Assembly (NCBI GenBank): GCA_945280365.1
Contig: CALYQD010000004.1
Span: 91,470-155,469 of the forward strand
Direction of reading: 5' to 3'
Source: an uncultured Apibacter sp.
GTDB lineage: Bacteria > Bacteroidota > Bacteroidia > Flavobacteriales > Weeksellaceae
DNA: 64,000 nt
Shown: positions 53,485-62,456 of the stretch, one piece after another
Numbering within the stretch: the first letter of the stretch is position 1
Layout of the letters: each line of letters begins with the position of its first letter
Made by a program: the position numbers and the translations under genes
The notes under the pieces: generated by a model
Seen by the model: only the letters and a program-made list of their open reading frames with translations
What the model was told of the DNA's origin: nothing
Database searches by the model: none

Positions 53485-56322
53485 ATGAAATTAAGATACA
53501 ATATTATAGTAAAATTATTGATTTTTGTTCAACTGTTTCTCATTTTTTCATGTAGAACTAATAAAGTACCTAAAAATGGACATTTATTCATTGATAATAA
53601 GTATAAATATGTTGATAAAAAAGGAAAACCATATTTGGATAAATACGGAAATCCATTTTTAAATAAAAACGGGAAAGAAATCCTTAATCAATACAAGGAA
53701 CCATTTGAGGATGAATTAGATGACTATGTAAAGCAAAAGTCCAATAAAAAAATACTCTTCACAGTTCCGCTGGGGCTATGGCTTTATGATTTATCAAATC
53801 CGGCATTTGATTCAATATATGCGGAATATTATCAAGTAGGTCAGAAACAAAGAAAACAAAAATTGCTTGATTCTCTTTATATCAAGTATAATTTAGAAAA
53901 ATATGTGGGCAAATCAAGATGGTTTGACCGTTTCTTTTATAACAATGGAGAAGCACCCGTTTTAGTGGATACTGTGATATCAAAAACTTCATCAAAAAAT
54001 ATAGAACAATATTTTAAAAACAGGGGATGGAGAAAATCAAATGTTAGTGACACCATTATTACATCAGGAAAAAAAGCCCATGTACAATATACTATTCGAC
54101 TAGGTCGTCCCATGATCATGGATACTATTATATATGATATTGCCGATGAAATGAAAGACGATTTATATCATCGTTATTTGAATAGAAGAAGACAAGCTGG
54201 AACTCGAAAATCACAATCAGGAGAATTATCAAAAGAAGAATATATTTCGAATTTTTTCAGTAGAGGTTCATTAGTGAAGAGAGGGGATAGGTTAGATGCT
54301 TATGTGATTGAAAATGAGATTTCTCGTTTAGAAAATCGATTTAAAAATATGGGTTATTATCGTTTTAACGAACTTAAAGATGAAGTGATCTATTATGTAG
54401 ATACAGCCAAAAATGTTTATGATGTTCCAGTAAAATTATCAATCAAAAAAAGTCAGCTAGGAGATGTTACAACCAATCAAAAGGATGATACCATTAAAAA
54501 GGATTCTTTAGTACATAAATTTAAAAGATTTAAATATAATAAAATAAACGTATCTCTTATAGATAATGAAGCCGATGAAAAAACAACCTCTATTGTGGAT
54601 TCTAGCTTTTATGTAACTAATAAAAAATTTGTCAAGCTGGTAGATGGCAAGAAAACTAAAGTTATGGTAAAAGATACCATTGCGTTTATTGTAAACCATT
54701 TAGGGGATAAATATAAAAATAGAGTTTTAGCAGATATGTTGGCCATTGAAAAAGGGCATTCATATAACTTAAATGCAGAAACTCGTACCAGAAGAAATAT
54801 ATATAAAGTAAATAATTTTAATATCTTAGGATTTAATACCGTTCCGGAAAAAGATTCAGATTCTACCTTAATCTCCAATATTATTCTTTCACCTATGGAT
54901 AAATATTCCTATGAATTAGGATTTGAGGCATTTACATCAGGCGTTGCAAATTTTGGAATTACTCCAAACCTTACCTTTACAGCAAAAAACCTATTCGGTG
55001 GAGCAGAGAACTTAAGTGTCAGCTTTGGAGGTTCATTAGGAAATATTCAATCAAAAAAGAACAATAATAAACTCTTTAACGCTTACGAACTTTCAGTACA
55101 GGCAAGTTTGTCTTTTCCTAAACTTATATTGCCTATCAATGCAAAAAACATTATACCGAAAGCATGGGGGCCTTCTTCCGCTATTTCTGTAGGATATAAT
55201 GCACAATACAATATAGGATTAGATAAACGAAGCTACAATACAGGATTATTATATAATTTTAATCCAACACGATCAACAATACATCAAATTACTTTATGGA
55301 ACTTACAGTATACACAGTTTTTAAATCCGAATAACTATTTTAATATATACGAACAAGATAGTAGAGTAAGAGATGATGTCTATAGTTTATATTTTAAACA
55401 ATATCCATCCGCTAAAGAAGAATACGAGAAAAATCATAATGACAGTGATTTATTATTTCAAATACAAAATAATATAGATTTTCAAGATTATTTAAGAACA
55501 ACGGATTTGAATCTTGCGAACAGCTATGATCTAATGGAATTTAGACGGTACCGATTTACACAAAATGTATTGATTTCATCATTCAAATATGATTTTACCT
55601 ATGACCAAAGATTAGGGTATTTTACCGGAAAACATCCATTTTATATGAAAGCGCAAGTAGAATTGGCGGGTAATATGTTGTCATTATTTAATAAAACGCT
55701 CAAAGACTTTACCACATCCAATAATAAGACTATAAAACAAATATTTGGTGTTCCGTATTCACAATATGTCAAATTTGATATAGACCTTAGAAAATTCTGG
55801 ATTTTTACTGGCAAAAGATCATTTAATGCAAGACTTTTTAGCGGAATTGGGATACCTTACGGAAATTCTTTCAGTATGCCGTTCGACCGAAGTTATTCTG
55901 TAGGCGGACCCAGTGATGTGCGTGCTTGGAAAGCGTTCGGTTTCGGTCCCGGAACATCAAAATTAGGAGGAAAAAATGGATATGAATTAATAGCTATTGA
56001 TAATTTTAAGTTATTAACTCAGCTTGAATATAGGTTTCCTTTACCAAGTAAAGGATTTGAAGGAGCTTTATTCACAGATGCAGGAAATGTCTGGGGAATT
56101 AACAAAAATTCTCTTAACAAGTTTGATATAAAATCTTTTTATAAAGAATTGGGAATAGGAGGAGGATGGGGAATTCGTTGGGATATAAGCAATTTCATTA
56201 TACGATTTGATTTTGCCTATAAATTTCATGATCCGAGAAGGGATGAAAATGATCGTTGGTACTTTAAATATATTAATTTGCTTAAGCCACAAGTTAATTT
56301 TGCTATTGATTACCCTTTCTAA
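53485..56322 (+). CDS. TamL-like outer-membrane lipoprotein (BamA/TamA family)
   Basis: A 945-residue lipoprotein (lipobox LIFSC at about residue 23). An N-terminal region carries imperfect repeats of the form KYVDKKGKPYLDK then YGNPFLNKNGKEI, then POTRA-like domains (to about 420) and a C-terminal 16-strand barrel with the BamA/TamA marks FDRSYSVGGPSDVRAWKAFG (the VRGF-like lid loop) and a final strand ending in YPF. TamA homologues insert proteins into the outer membrane with TamB; in Bacteroidota a lipidated form, TamL, exists. It starts 4 bases from the divergent methyltransferase start. No TamB is in the window. Confidence 0.88.
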   Translation: MKLRYNIIVKLLIFVQLFLIFSCRTNKVPKNGHLFIDNKYKYVDKKGKPYLDKYGNPFLNKNGKEILNQYKEPFEDELDDYVKQKSNKKILFTVPLGLWLYDLSNPAFDSIYAEYYQVGQKQRKQKLLDSLYIKYNLEKYVGKSRWFDRFFYNNGEAPVLVDTVISKTSSKNIEQYFKNRGWRKSNVSDTIITSGKKAHVQYTIRLGRPMIMDTIIYDIADEMKDDLYHRYLNRRRQAGTRKSQSGELSKEEYISNFFSRGSLVKRGDRLDAYVIENEISRLENRFKNMGYYRFNELKDEVIYYVDTAKNVYDVPVKLSIKKSQLGDVTTNQKDDTIKKDSLVHKFKRFKYNKINVSLIDNEADEKTTSIVDSSFYVTNKKFVKLVDGKKTKVMVKDTIAFIVNHLGDKYKNRVLADMLAIEKGHSYNLNAETRTRRNIYKVNNFNILGFNTVPEKDSDSTLISNIILSPMDKYSYELGFEAFTSGVANFGITPNLTFTAKNLFGGAENLSVSFGGSLGNIQSKKNNNKLFNAYELSVQASLSFPKLILPINAKNIIPKAWGPSSAISVGYNAQYNIGLDKRSYNTGLLYNFNPTRSTIHQITLWNLQYTQFLNPNNYFNIYEQDSRVRDDVYSLYFKQYPSAKEEYEKNHNDSDLLFQIQNNIDFQDYLRTTDLNLANSYDLMEFRRYRFTQNVLISSFKYDFTYDQRLGYFTGKHPFYMKAQVELAGNMLSLFNKTLKDFTTSNNKTIKQIFGVPYSQYVKFDIDLRKFWIFTGKRSFNARLFSGIGIPYGNSFSMPFDRSYSVGGPSDVRAWKAFGFGPGTSKLGGKNGYELIAIDNFKLLTQLEYRFPLPSKGFEGALFTDAGNVWGINKNSLNKFDIKSFYKELGIGGGWGIRWDISNFIIRFDFAYKFHDPRRDENDRWYFKYINLLKPQVNFAIDYPF

Positions 56323-56376
56323 ATTAATTAATAAATTTCGTATACGTTTAATATATGAAAGCAAAAAATTCTGATA

Positions 56377-57525
56377 ATGAAATTTTTTAAAAGCGTTAGA
56401 TTACGAAATTGGGCTGGATATGCATTAGCACTTTGTGTAGCATTGTTTATTATACTTTTTTCTAACAGTAAAGTAGAAGAACTAAAAAATGAAGAATCTG
56501 TAAAGATTGCCAATTATGCTAAAACCTTGGAATTATTAAACACAGAAACGGAAATTCCTCCGAACACACAATTTTTTTTGGTACAGCTTATTGAGCAAAA
56601 TACAACCATCCCCGTTATATTAGTAGATCAGAAAGGGAATTATATTGATTCTAAGAATGTAAATAAAAAAATTATTTCCGATCCATTAAAGTTAAAAAAT
56701 GAGCTGAATGAAATGGAGGAATCATACAATCCTATTCTTATTAGTTTACCTTTTGGTAATCAATATGTATATTTTAAAAATTCAGTACTTCTAAATCAGC
56801 TAAGATATTATCCATTTGTATTAATAATATTAATAGTACTATTTGTATGGTTTACTTATTGGTACTTTAAAACCATAAAAAAGACAGAACAGGGCTTACT
56901 TTGGGCAGGCATGGCTAAAGAGACTGCACATCAAATTGGTACGCCGCTTTCTTCGATAATGGGATGGTTAGAAATATTAAAAGGGGAAAATATAGATCAA
57001 AAACCGGTACGGAATATAGAAAGAGATGTACATCGATTGCAAAGCATAACGGAGAGATTTTCAAAAATAGGCTCGACTCCTTCACTCAACAAAGAAGATA
57101 TTGTAGAGGTTTCCCGCCAAGCATTTATGTATCTAAAGAAAAGAATGTCAAAACAAATTATTTTTGAATTCCAAGCTCCCGAATATCCTATTTATCTCTC
57201 ATTGAATCACACTTTATTTAGTTGGGTTATTGAAAACCTCATCAAGAATTCAGCCGATGCTATGAAAGGAGAAGGAAAAATCAAATTTCAAATTCAAGAT
57301 AATAAAAAAAACATTTTTATAGACATTTCTGATGAAGGAACAGGAATAGAGTCTAAAAATTTTAAAAAAATATTTAAACCCGGTTTTACCACTAAAAAAA
57401 GAGGGTGGGGTTTAGGATTATCGCTGGCTAAGAGGATTATTAAGGATTATCATTATGGTAAAATTTTTGTTCAAAATTCCCAAATTAATAAAGGGACAAC
57501 CTTTAGGATTATTTTGAAAAAATAA
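56377..57525 (+). CDS. Sensor histidine kinase
   Basis: A 382-residue membrane histidine kinase with two membrane segments (about 12-28 and 148-166) framing a small periplasmic sensor domain, then the H-box GMAKETAHQIGTPLSS (phospho-His at about 185), N-box NLIKNSADAM, G1 ISDEGTGI, F FKPGFTTK and G2 RGWGLGLSLAKR. No response regulator sits beside it, so its partner is elsewhere. The gene lies between the TamL-like gene and lptB, an envelope setting; a role in envelope sensing is only inferred. Confidence 0.9.
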   Translation: MKFFKSVRLRNWAGYALALCVALFIILFSNSKVEELKNEESVKIANYAKTLELLNTETEIPPNTQFFLVQLIEQNTTIPVILVDQKGNYIDSKNVNKKIISDPLKLKNELNEMEESYNPILISLPFGNQYVYFKNSVLLNQLRYYPFVLIILIVLFVWFTYWYFKTIKKTEQGLLWAGMAKETAHQIGTPLSSIMGWLEILKGENIDQKPVRNIERDVHRLQSITERFSKIGSTPSLNKEDIVEVSRQAFMYLKKRMSKQIIFEFQAPEYPIYLSLNHTLFSWVIENLIKNSADAMKGEGKIKFQIQDNKKNIFIDISDEGTGIESKNFKKIFKPGFTTKKRGWGLGLSLAKRIIKDYHYGKIFVQNSQINKGTTFRIILKK

Positions 57526-57572
57526 TTTATAAAAATTTTAAAAAGTGATAGGTAAAAACGTAGCATTTTAAT

Positions 57573-57580
57573 TACTTTTG
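57573..57580 (+). promoter_or_regulatory. Promoter -7 box of lptB
   Basis: TACTTTTG, exact to TAnnTTTG, ends 5 bases before the lptB ATG, so the transcript would be almost leaderless. Confidence 0.5.
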
Positions 57581-57585
57581 AACTT

Positions 57586-58314
57586 ATGATTTTACGAGGA
57601 GAACATTTAATAAAAACATACGGAAACAAAAGAGTAGTCAAAGATGTTTCATTAAATGTAAAACAAGGCGAAATAGTAGGGTTATTAGGACCTAACGGTG
57701 CAGGAAAAACAACATCCTTCTATATGATTGTAGGATTAATAAAGCCTACACAAGGTAATGTTTTTTTGGATAAGATCAATATAACCCGAGATGCTATGTA
57801 TAAAAGAGCACAGAAAGGAATTGGTTATTTAGCCCAAGAAGCATCTATATTTAGAAAATTATCCGTAGAAGATAATATTGTCGGGGTGTTGGAAATGACC
57901 AAACTTTCAAGAAAAGAACGGAAAAAAAAGGCTGATTCGCTTATAGAAGAATTCGGTTTAGAACATGTTAGAAAAAATAGAGGAGACTTACTATCAGGAG
58001 GAGAAAGAAGACGTTGTGAAATAGCGCGCTGTTTAGCTACAGACCCTAAATTTATTTTATTAGATGAACCCTTTGCAGGTGTAGACCCTATAGCAGTAGA
58101 GGATATACAAAAAGTAGTTCGCTCATTAGTTAATAAAAATATAGGAATATTGATAACAGATCACAATGTTCAACAAACACTTGCTATTACAAACAGGACT
58201 TATATAATGTTTGAAGGAAATATTTTGAAAGAAGGATATCCCGAAGAGTTAGCAAATGATCCGGTAGTTCGTCAAGTATATCTGGGTGAAAATTTCAGAT
58301 TCGAAAAAATATAA
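57586..58314 (+). CDS. lptB: LptB, ATPase of the LPS export bridge
   Basis: A 242-residue ABC ATPase: Walker [18 protein letters not shown], the [20 protein letters not shown]-loop region, signature [15 protein letters not shown], Walker [14 protein letters not shown] and H-loop ILITDHNV. The SFYMIVGL and GERRRxEIAR details are specific to LptB, which powers LPS transport with LptF/G. The TlpA-like gene starts 2 bases after its stop codon. Confidence 0.94.
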   Translation: MILRGEHLIKTYGNKRVVKDVSLNVKQGEIVGLLGPNGAGKTTSFYMIVGLIKPTQGNVFLDKINITRDAMYKRAQKGIGYLAQEASIFRKLSVEDNIVGVLEMTKLSRKERKKKADSLIEEFGLEHVRKNRGDLLSGGERRRCEIARCLATDPKFILLDEPFAGVDPIAVEDIQKVVRSLVNKNIGILITDHNVQQTLAITNRTYIMFEGNILKEGYPEELANDPVVRQVYLGENFRFEKI

Positions 58315-58315
58315 G

Positions 58316-58837
58316 ATGAAAACAATTGTAACAACTATATTTTTAGGTATTTTTAATACCATAATTTTCAGTCAACAAATTCCGCAAATTTCCAAAACGG
58401 AATTTTCACAAGAGGCTTTACAGGAAGAAGTCATTGATACAGATAACAATGAAATAACGATACAATCTATAATTGACAAACATAAGGGAAAAGTAATGGT
58501 AATCAAGTTTTGGGCATCGTGGTGTAGAGATTGTCTTTTGGAAATGTCTAATTCGAATGAGCTTAAAGAAAAAAATAAGAAAGTTGATTTTATTTATTTA
58601 TCATTAGATAAGAATTTCGATACGTGGAAAAAAAGTATTAGTAAATATGAATTAAATTCCGGCGAGAATTATTGGTTTTCATCAGGTTGGAAAAACTCAT
58701 TTACAGAATATATTGAATTAAATTGGATACCTCGTTATATGGTCCTAGATCAAAATGGTACTATAGCAAAATATTATGCTATAGCTGCCAGCGATATTGA
58801 ACTTCAGAATATAATCAATAGCTTGCTTGAAAAATAA
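58316..58837 (+). CDS. TlpA/ResA-like exported thioredoxin
   Basis: About 173 residues from the ATG at 58316; ten codons upstream in the frame overlap lptB and are not part of the signal. Signal peptide (TIFLGIFNTIIFSQQ), then a thioredoxin fold with the VIKFWASWCRDCLLEM active site (CRDC), WIPRYMVLDQNGTI (cis-proline) as in TlpA-type periplasmic reductases. It could be recharged by the DsbD in this window. The unusual pair between the cysteines is Arg-Asp. Confidence 0.85.
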   Translation: MKTIVTTIFLGIFNTIIFSQQIPQISKTEFSQEALQEEVIDTDNNEITIQSIIDKHKGKVMVIKFWASWCRDCLLEMSNSNELKEKNKKVDFIYLSLDKNFDTWKKSISKYELNSGENYWFSSGWKNSFTEYIELNWIPRYMVLDQNGTIAKYYAIAASDIELQNIINSLLEK

Positions 58838-58849
58838 ATACAAACAAAT

Positions 58850-59422
58850 TTATTGAATTTCCAAAAGTTTTTCGGCTTCAATCAATTGATTGTACCAATT
58901 TTCACCGAATTTTCTTATTAAAGGTTCCTTCAAAAATTCGAATACTTTAACATTAAGTTCTTTACCCAGAGAGCAAGCATCCTTACATATATACCATTCA
59001 TCATAATTTACTGCGATATATTTTCTCAATTTTTGCAGGCGTACAGGATATAAATGACAAGATATGGGCTTTTTAAAATTTATTTTACCATCCTCATAAG
59101 CTTTTTCAATGGCACATTTTGCAGCATTATTCTCATCATATATTACATAGGCACATTCTCTACCCTCAATTAAGGGCGTTACATAATCGTCATCAAGATC
59201 CGTAGTATATTTACCCTCTTGTTCAATGGCCTTTCTCCCTTCCTTTCTTAGGTAAGGAGATACGTGAATATAAATATCTTCAAGGATTGAAAGTTCCTCC
59301 TCATCGAGAGGAGCCCCCGAATCACCCTCAACACAACATATCCCTTTACATTTATTAAGATTACAAATAAATTGCTTTTGAAAAACATCTAAAGAAATTA
59401 TAGTATCTTCTATCTGAATCAT
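58850..59422 (-). CDS. DUF3109 family cysteine-rich protein
   Basis: A 190-residue protein with a conserved cysteine pattern: CNLNKCKGICC near residue 18, then EGRECAYV, AKCAIEKA, SCHLYPVRL and WYICKDACS. This is the DUF3109 family, relatives of YkgJ-type zinc or iron-binding proteins; no activity is established. It is common in Bacteroidota. Convergent with the TlpA-like gene (12-base gap), with its own -7 box upstream. Confidence 0.85.
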   Translation of the reverse strand: MIQIEDTIISLDVFQKQFICNLNKCKGICCVEGDSGAPLDEEELSILEDIYIHVSPYLRKEGRKAIEQEGKYTTDLDDDYVTPLIEGRECAYVIYDENNAAKCAIEKAYEDGKINFKKPISCHLYPVRLQKLRKYIAVNYDEWYICKDACSLGKELNVKVFEFLKEPLIRKFGENWYNQLIEAEKLLEIQ

Positions 59423-59440
59423 ATTTTATGAAAATAAATT

Positions 59441-59448
59441 CAAAGATA
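59441..59448 (-). promoter_or_regulatory. Promoter -7 box of the DUF3109 gene
   Basis: Reads TATCTTTG on the minus strand, exact to TAnnTTTG, 18 bases before the ATG. Confidence 0.6.
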
Positions 59449-59590
59449 GCATTAAATTTTTATTAAAAGTTTAAATAAAATTATAAAAAAATTTTAACTT
59501 TGATAAAATGTATGCTATACATTTTTTTAGTGTTCTTGAGAAATAAATGTGTTTGTAACAATACGTTAAATTAATTTTTTAGTACAAATT

Positions 59591-60859
59591 ATGAAAAAAA
59601 TAGTATTAATAGGTGGAGGTTTTGCTGGGATTAACATTATTACCAGGTTAGCCAACAACTCTAATTTTGAAATTACCTTAGTTGATAAAAATAATTATAA
59701 TTTTTTTCCACCATTAATATACCAAGTAAGTTCCAGTATACTGGACCCTGCAGCAATAAGCTATCCCTTCCGAAGGTTTATCAGACATAAAAAGAATGTC
59801 AAGTTCCGATTAGCTGAATTATTGGAAATAAAACCAGATGAAAATAAAGTAATATTGTCTAATGGAAAATTAGAGTATGATATTCTTATTTTAGCAACGG
59901 GAACCCAAAGTAATTATTTTGGAATGGGAAATTTGGAAAAGTATGCCTTTCCAATGAAAACTTTAAACGATGCATTACTACTGAGAAATATACTTCTAGA
60001 AAGATTAGAAGCAGCTAGCAGAGAGACTGATTTAGAAGAAAAGAAAAGATTTTTATCTCTAGTTATAACCGGTGGAGGGCCGGCAGGAGTTGAAATAGCC
60101 GGAGTAATTCGAGAAATTATCAATTATATTGAAAATGTTGATTATAAAGATTTAAAAGGACAAATTCAAGTGTATTTAGTTGAGGGTAGTCCTGCACTTC
60201 TCGGTCCCATGAGTGATAAGTCTCATAAAGAAGCATATCATGCTCTTGATAAATTAGGAGTTAAAATTTTGATAAATACACAAGTTAAAGATTGTGATGA
60301 AAATGCGATTTATTTCTCCAATGGTGAAAAAATAGAAACCAAAACTATCATTTGGACAGCAGGGGTTACTTCAAGAATTTTTGAAGGAATACCTAAAGAA
60401 GTTTATGGAAGAGGAAGACGTATGCAAGTAGATGCCTATAATAAAGTTCAAGGATTTTCAAATATTTATGCTGTTGGAGATACCTGTATAATGACTGCCG
60501 ATCCGAATTTTTCCGGAGGACATCCTCAACTTGCGCAAGTAGCAATGCAACAAGGGAAAAACTTAGCAGATAATTTAAAGAAACAAATAACTAATAATAA
60601 TCAAAAACTAAAAGAGTTTCGTTATAAAGATAAAGGGTCCATGGCGGTTATTGGAAGAAATAAGGCTGTAGCCGATCTTATACATCCCACCTTATTTCTA
60701 AAAGGATTTCCCGCATGGGTTATTTGGTCATCCATACACCTTATATCGTTAGTTTCTATAGGTAACAGGCTGAATACATTATATCGCTGGTTAACCATAT
60801 ATATATCTAAAAATTCCTCATTAGGAAGTGCCTATAAAATAGGAGATAAAAAATCCTAA
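59591..60859 (+). CDS. Type II NADH dehydrogenase (NDH-2)
   Basis: A 422-residue flavoprotein: FAD-binding GGGFAGINIITRL, the TLVDKNNYNFFPPLIYQ segment of the NDH-2 family, second nucleotide site ITGGGPAGVEIAGVI for NADH, and NIYAVGDTCIM near the flavin. The C-terminal amphipathic helices (about 370-410) would anchor it at the inner membrane. It oxidises NADH and reduces menaquinone without pumping protons, which fits the menD gene in this window. Confidence 0.92.
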   Translation: MKKIVLIGGGFAGINIITRLANNSNFEITLVDKNNYNFFPPLIYQVSSSILDPAAISYPFRRFIRHKKNVKFRLAELLEIKPDENKVILSNGKLEYDILILATGTQSNYFGMGNLEKYAFPMKTLNDALLLRNILLERLEAASRETDLEEKKRFLSLVITGGGPAGVEIAGVIREIINYIENVDYKDLKGQIQVYLVEGSPALLGPMSDKSHKEAYHALDKLGVKILINTQVKDCDENAIYFSNGEKIETKTIIWTAGVTSRIFEGIPKEVYGRGRRMQVDAYNKVQGFSNIYAVGDTCIMTADPNFSGGHPQLAQVAMQQGKNLADNLKKQITNNNQKLKEFRYKDKGSMAVIGRNKAVADLIHPTLFLKGFPAWVIWSSIHLISLVSIGNRLNTLYRWLTIYISKNSSLGSAYKIGDKKS

Positions 60860-60888
60860 AACGAAAATTTTAAATTTTCTTTATTAAT

Positions 60889-60926
60889 CATAGTAGTAGG
60901 GTTTTATAAATAACCCTACTACTATG
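60889..60926. terminator. Inverted repeat between NDH-2 and bactofilin genes
   Basis: CATAGTAGTAGGGTT (60889-60903) pairs perfectly with AACCCTACTACTATG (60912-60926). The right arm covers the bactofilin stop codon at 60922-60924. There is no T run, so it may be a weak terminator or a decoy; it lies between two convergent genes. Confidence 0.6.
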
Positions 60927-61308
60927 AAACATCCTCATTAGATATAGAACTTGAATTTTGTTCCATACTTACGGTGCCTTTATATGAGGCACCATTTTCA
61001 ACTTGGAAACTTTTTACTAACATGTTTCCTATGATCGTACCCGAATTTTTTAGGCTTAAATTATCAACATAGATATCTCCTTCAATCTTGCCGTATACAA
61101 TAAGTTCTTTGGTTCTAATATCTCCTTTAATATTTCCATTTTGGCCTATAACCAATCCGGATAAGCTATTTATATCCCCTAATGCTTGACCATCAATTCT
61201 TATAAATTCTTTACATTCTATACTTCCTTCAACTTTACAATCTTCGGCAATAATAGTAGTAATATTATCCGTAGATATATCAAGAGCAGTAACTTTTTTT
61301 TTGAACAT
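60922..61308 (-). CDS. Bactofilin (polymer-forming cytoskeletal protein)
   Basis: A 128-residue bactofilin: a short polar N terminus, then a right-handed beta-helix of repeated hydrophobic/glycine turns (TIIAEDCKVEGSIECKE, GDINSLSGLVIGQNGNIKGD, GTIIGNMLVKSF). Such proteins form polar or curved scaffolds and often sit beside M23 peptidases, as here with the gene ending 17 bases before it. The pairing suggests a part in cell-shape control. Confidence 0.93.
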   Translation of the reverse strand: MFKKKVTALDISTDNITTIIAEDCKVEGSIECKEFIRIDGQALGDINSLSGLVIGQNGNIKGDIRTKELIVYGKIEGDIYVDNLSLKNSGTIIGNMLVKSFQVENGASYKGTVSMEQNSSSISNEDVS

Positions 61309-61325
61309 AGTAGTTTATTTTTTAA

Positions 61326-62195
61326 TTAATTTATATCTAAATAATTATTAGGATTTTCTTTTTCTTTATTGTATATAATTTCGTAATGAACATGAGGGCC
61401 TGTTGAACGTCCGGTACTTCCTAGTTGCCCAATAACGTCTCCAGCTTTTACATTTTGTCCTTCTTTAACATTAATTTTGGATAAATGACCATATAAAGTT
61501 TCGTATCCAAAATTATGTTTTATAATGATGCAGTTTCCATAACCACCTCTAACATTTGCAAAAATAACTACGCCATTAGCTGTAGCATGAATAGGATCCC
61601 CAATATTACCGGCAATATCTAAACCCGGATGAAATTCAGAACCTGTTCCTTTTTTCATTGGATTACCTCTTACGCCAAAATTAGAAGTAATTCTTCCAAT
61701 ATGAGGAAGACCTATAGGAACATATTGTATTTTTTTTAAAATGTCAGAAATTCTTTCTTTTTTATTCTCAATCAAATTTAAGTTAGAATCGTTGACAGGA
61801 TAATATTCTCCCCCCATATTATCAGTATTATTTAATTTAATTTCGGAAGTTGGTAGCGTTTTAACCTGACGATCTTTAAGATATTTTTCAATCTTAATCA
61901 ACGACTTTTCAGCCTCATTAAGATTTAGAATCATTTCATTAAGTTTTTTAGAATCCAATTTGCTCTCAAGATTAGAAATTTTAACATGTAAATCTTCTTT
62001 TTGATTATAAACATAGCTTATATAACTAATCAATCCGGCAACAAGACAAAATATAACTATAAAAGACAATAAAATTATCTTTTTATAAAGAAAGAAATTT
62101 TTAATATGCTTGTTTTTCACGGAAAAAATTCTTGATTCAAAAGAATTCTTATCAGTAATAATTATAGTAGAATATTTTGATGTATCTTTATTCAT
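61326..62195 (-). CDS. M23 metallopeptidase (cell-wall hydrolase) with coiled coil
   Basis: About 289 residues from the ATG at 62195 (MNKDTSKYS); a longer frame starts at 62228 but the leader is not conserved-looking. A cytoplasmic N terminus, one membrane span (about 30-55), a coiled coil (about 60-100) and a C-terminal LytM/M23 domain with HPGLDIAGNIGDP (zinc His and Asp), YETLYGHLSKI and HVHYEI, all active-site residues intact. It cleaves peptide cross-links of peptidoglycan. Directly upstream of the bactofilin gene, one unit. Confidence 0.93.
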   Translation of the reverse strand: MNKDTSKYSTIIITDKNSFESRIFSVKNKHIKNFFLYKKIILLSFIVIFCLVAGLISYISYVYNQKEDLHVKISNLESKLDSKKLNEMILNLNEAEKSLIKIEKYLKDRQVKTLPTSEIKLNNTDNMGGEYYPVNDSNLNLIENKKERISDILKKIQYVPIGLPHIGRITSNFGVRGNPMKKGTGSEFHPGLDIAGNIGDPIHATANGVVIFANVRGGYGNCIIIKHNFGYETLYGHLSKINVKEGQNVKAGDVIGQLGSTGRSTGPHVHYEIIYNKEKENPNNYLDIN

Positions 62196-62456
62196 AGTTT
62201 TAGTATAATTATAGTGGTAGTGCAACAAATATAAAAAAAATAAAAACTATAAGTTACATTTAAACAGTGTGTTTAACATTAAATTAATAAAATTTAAACA
62301 AAATTAAATCTACCGCTAAGATAATAAACTATATAATAATAAATCTCTTTGATTAGATTAATTAAATATCACTAAAAAAAATTACATTAAATAAAACAAA
62401 ATAACGTTAAAAAATTACCATTAATTGAATGTACTAGTATTTTCAATTAAATTCAA

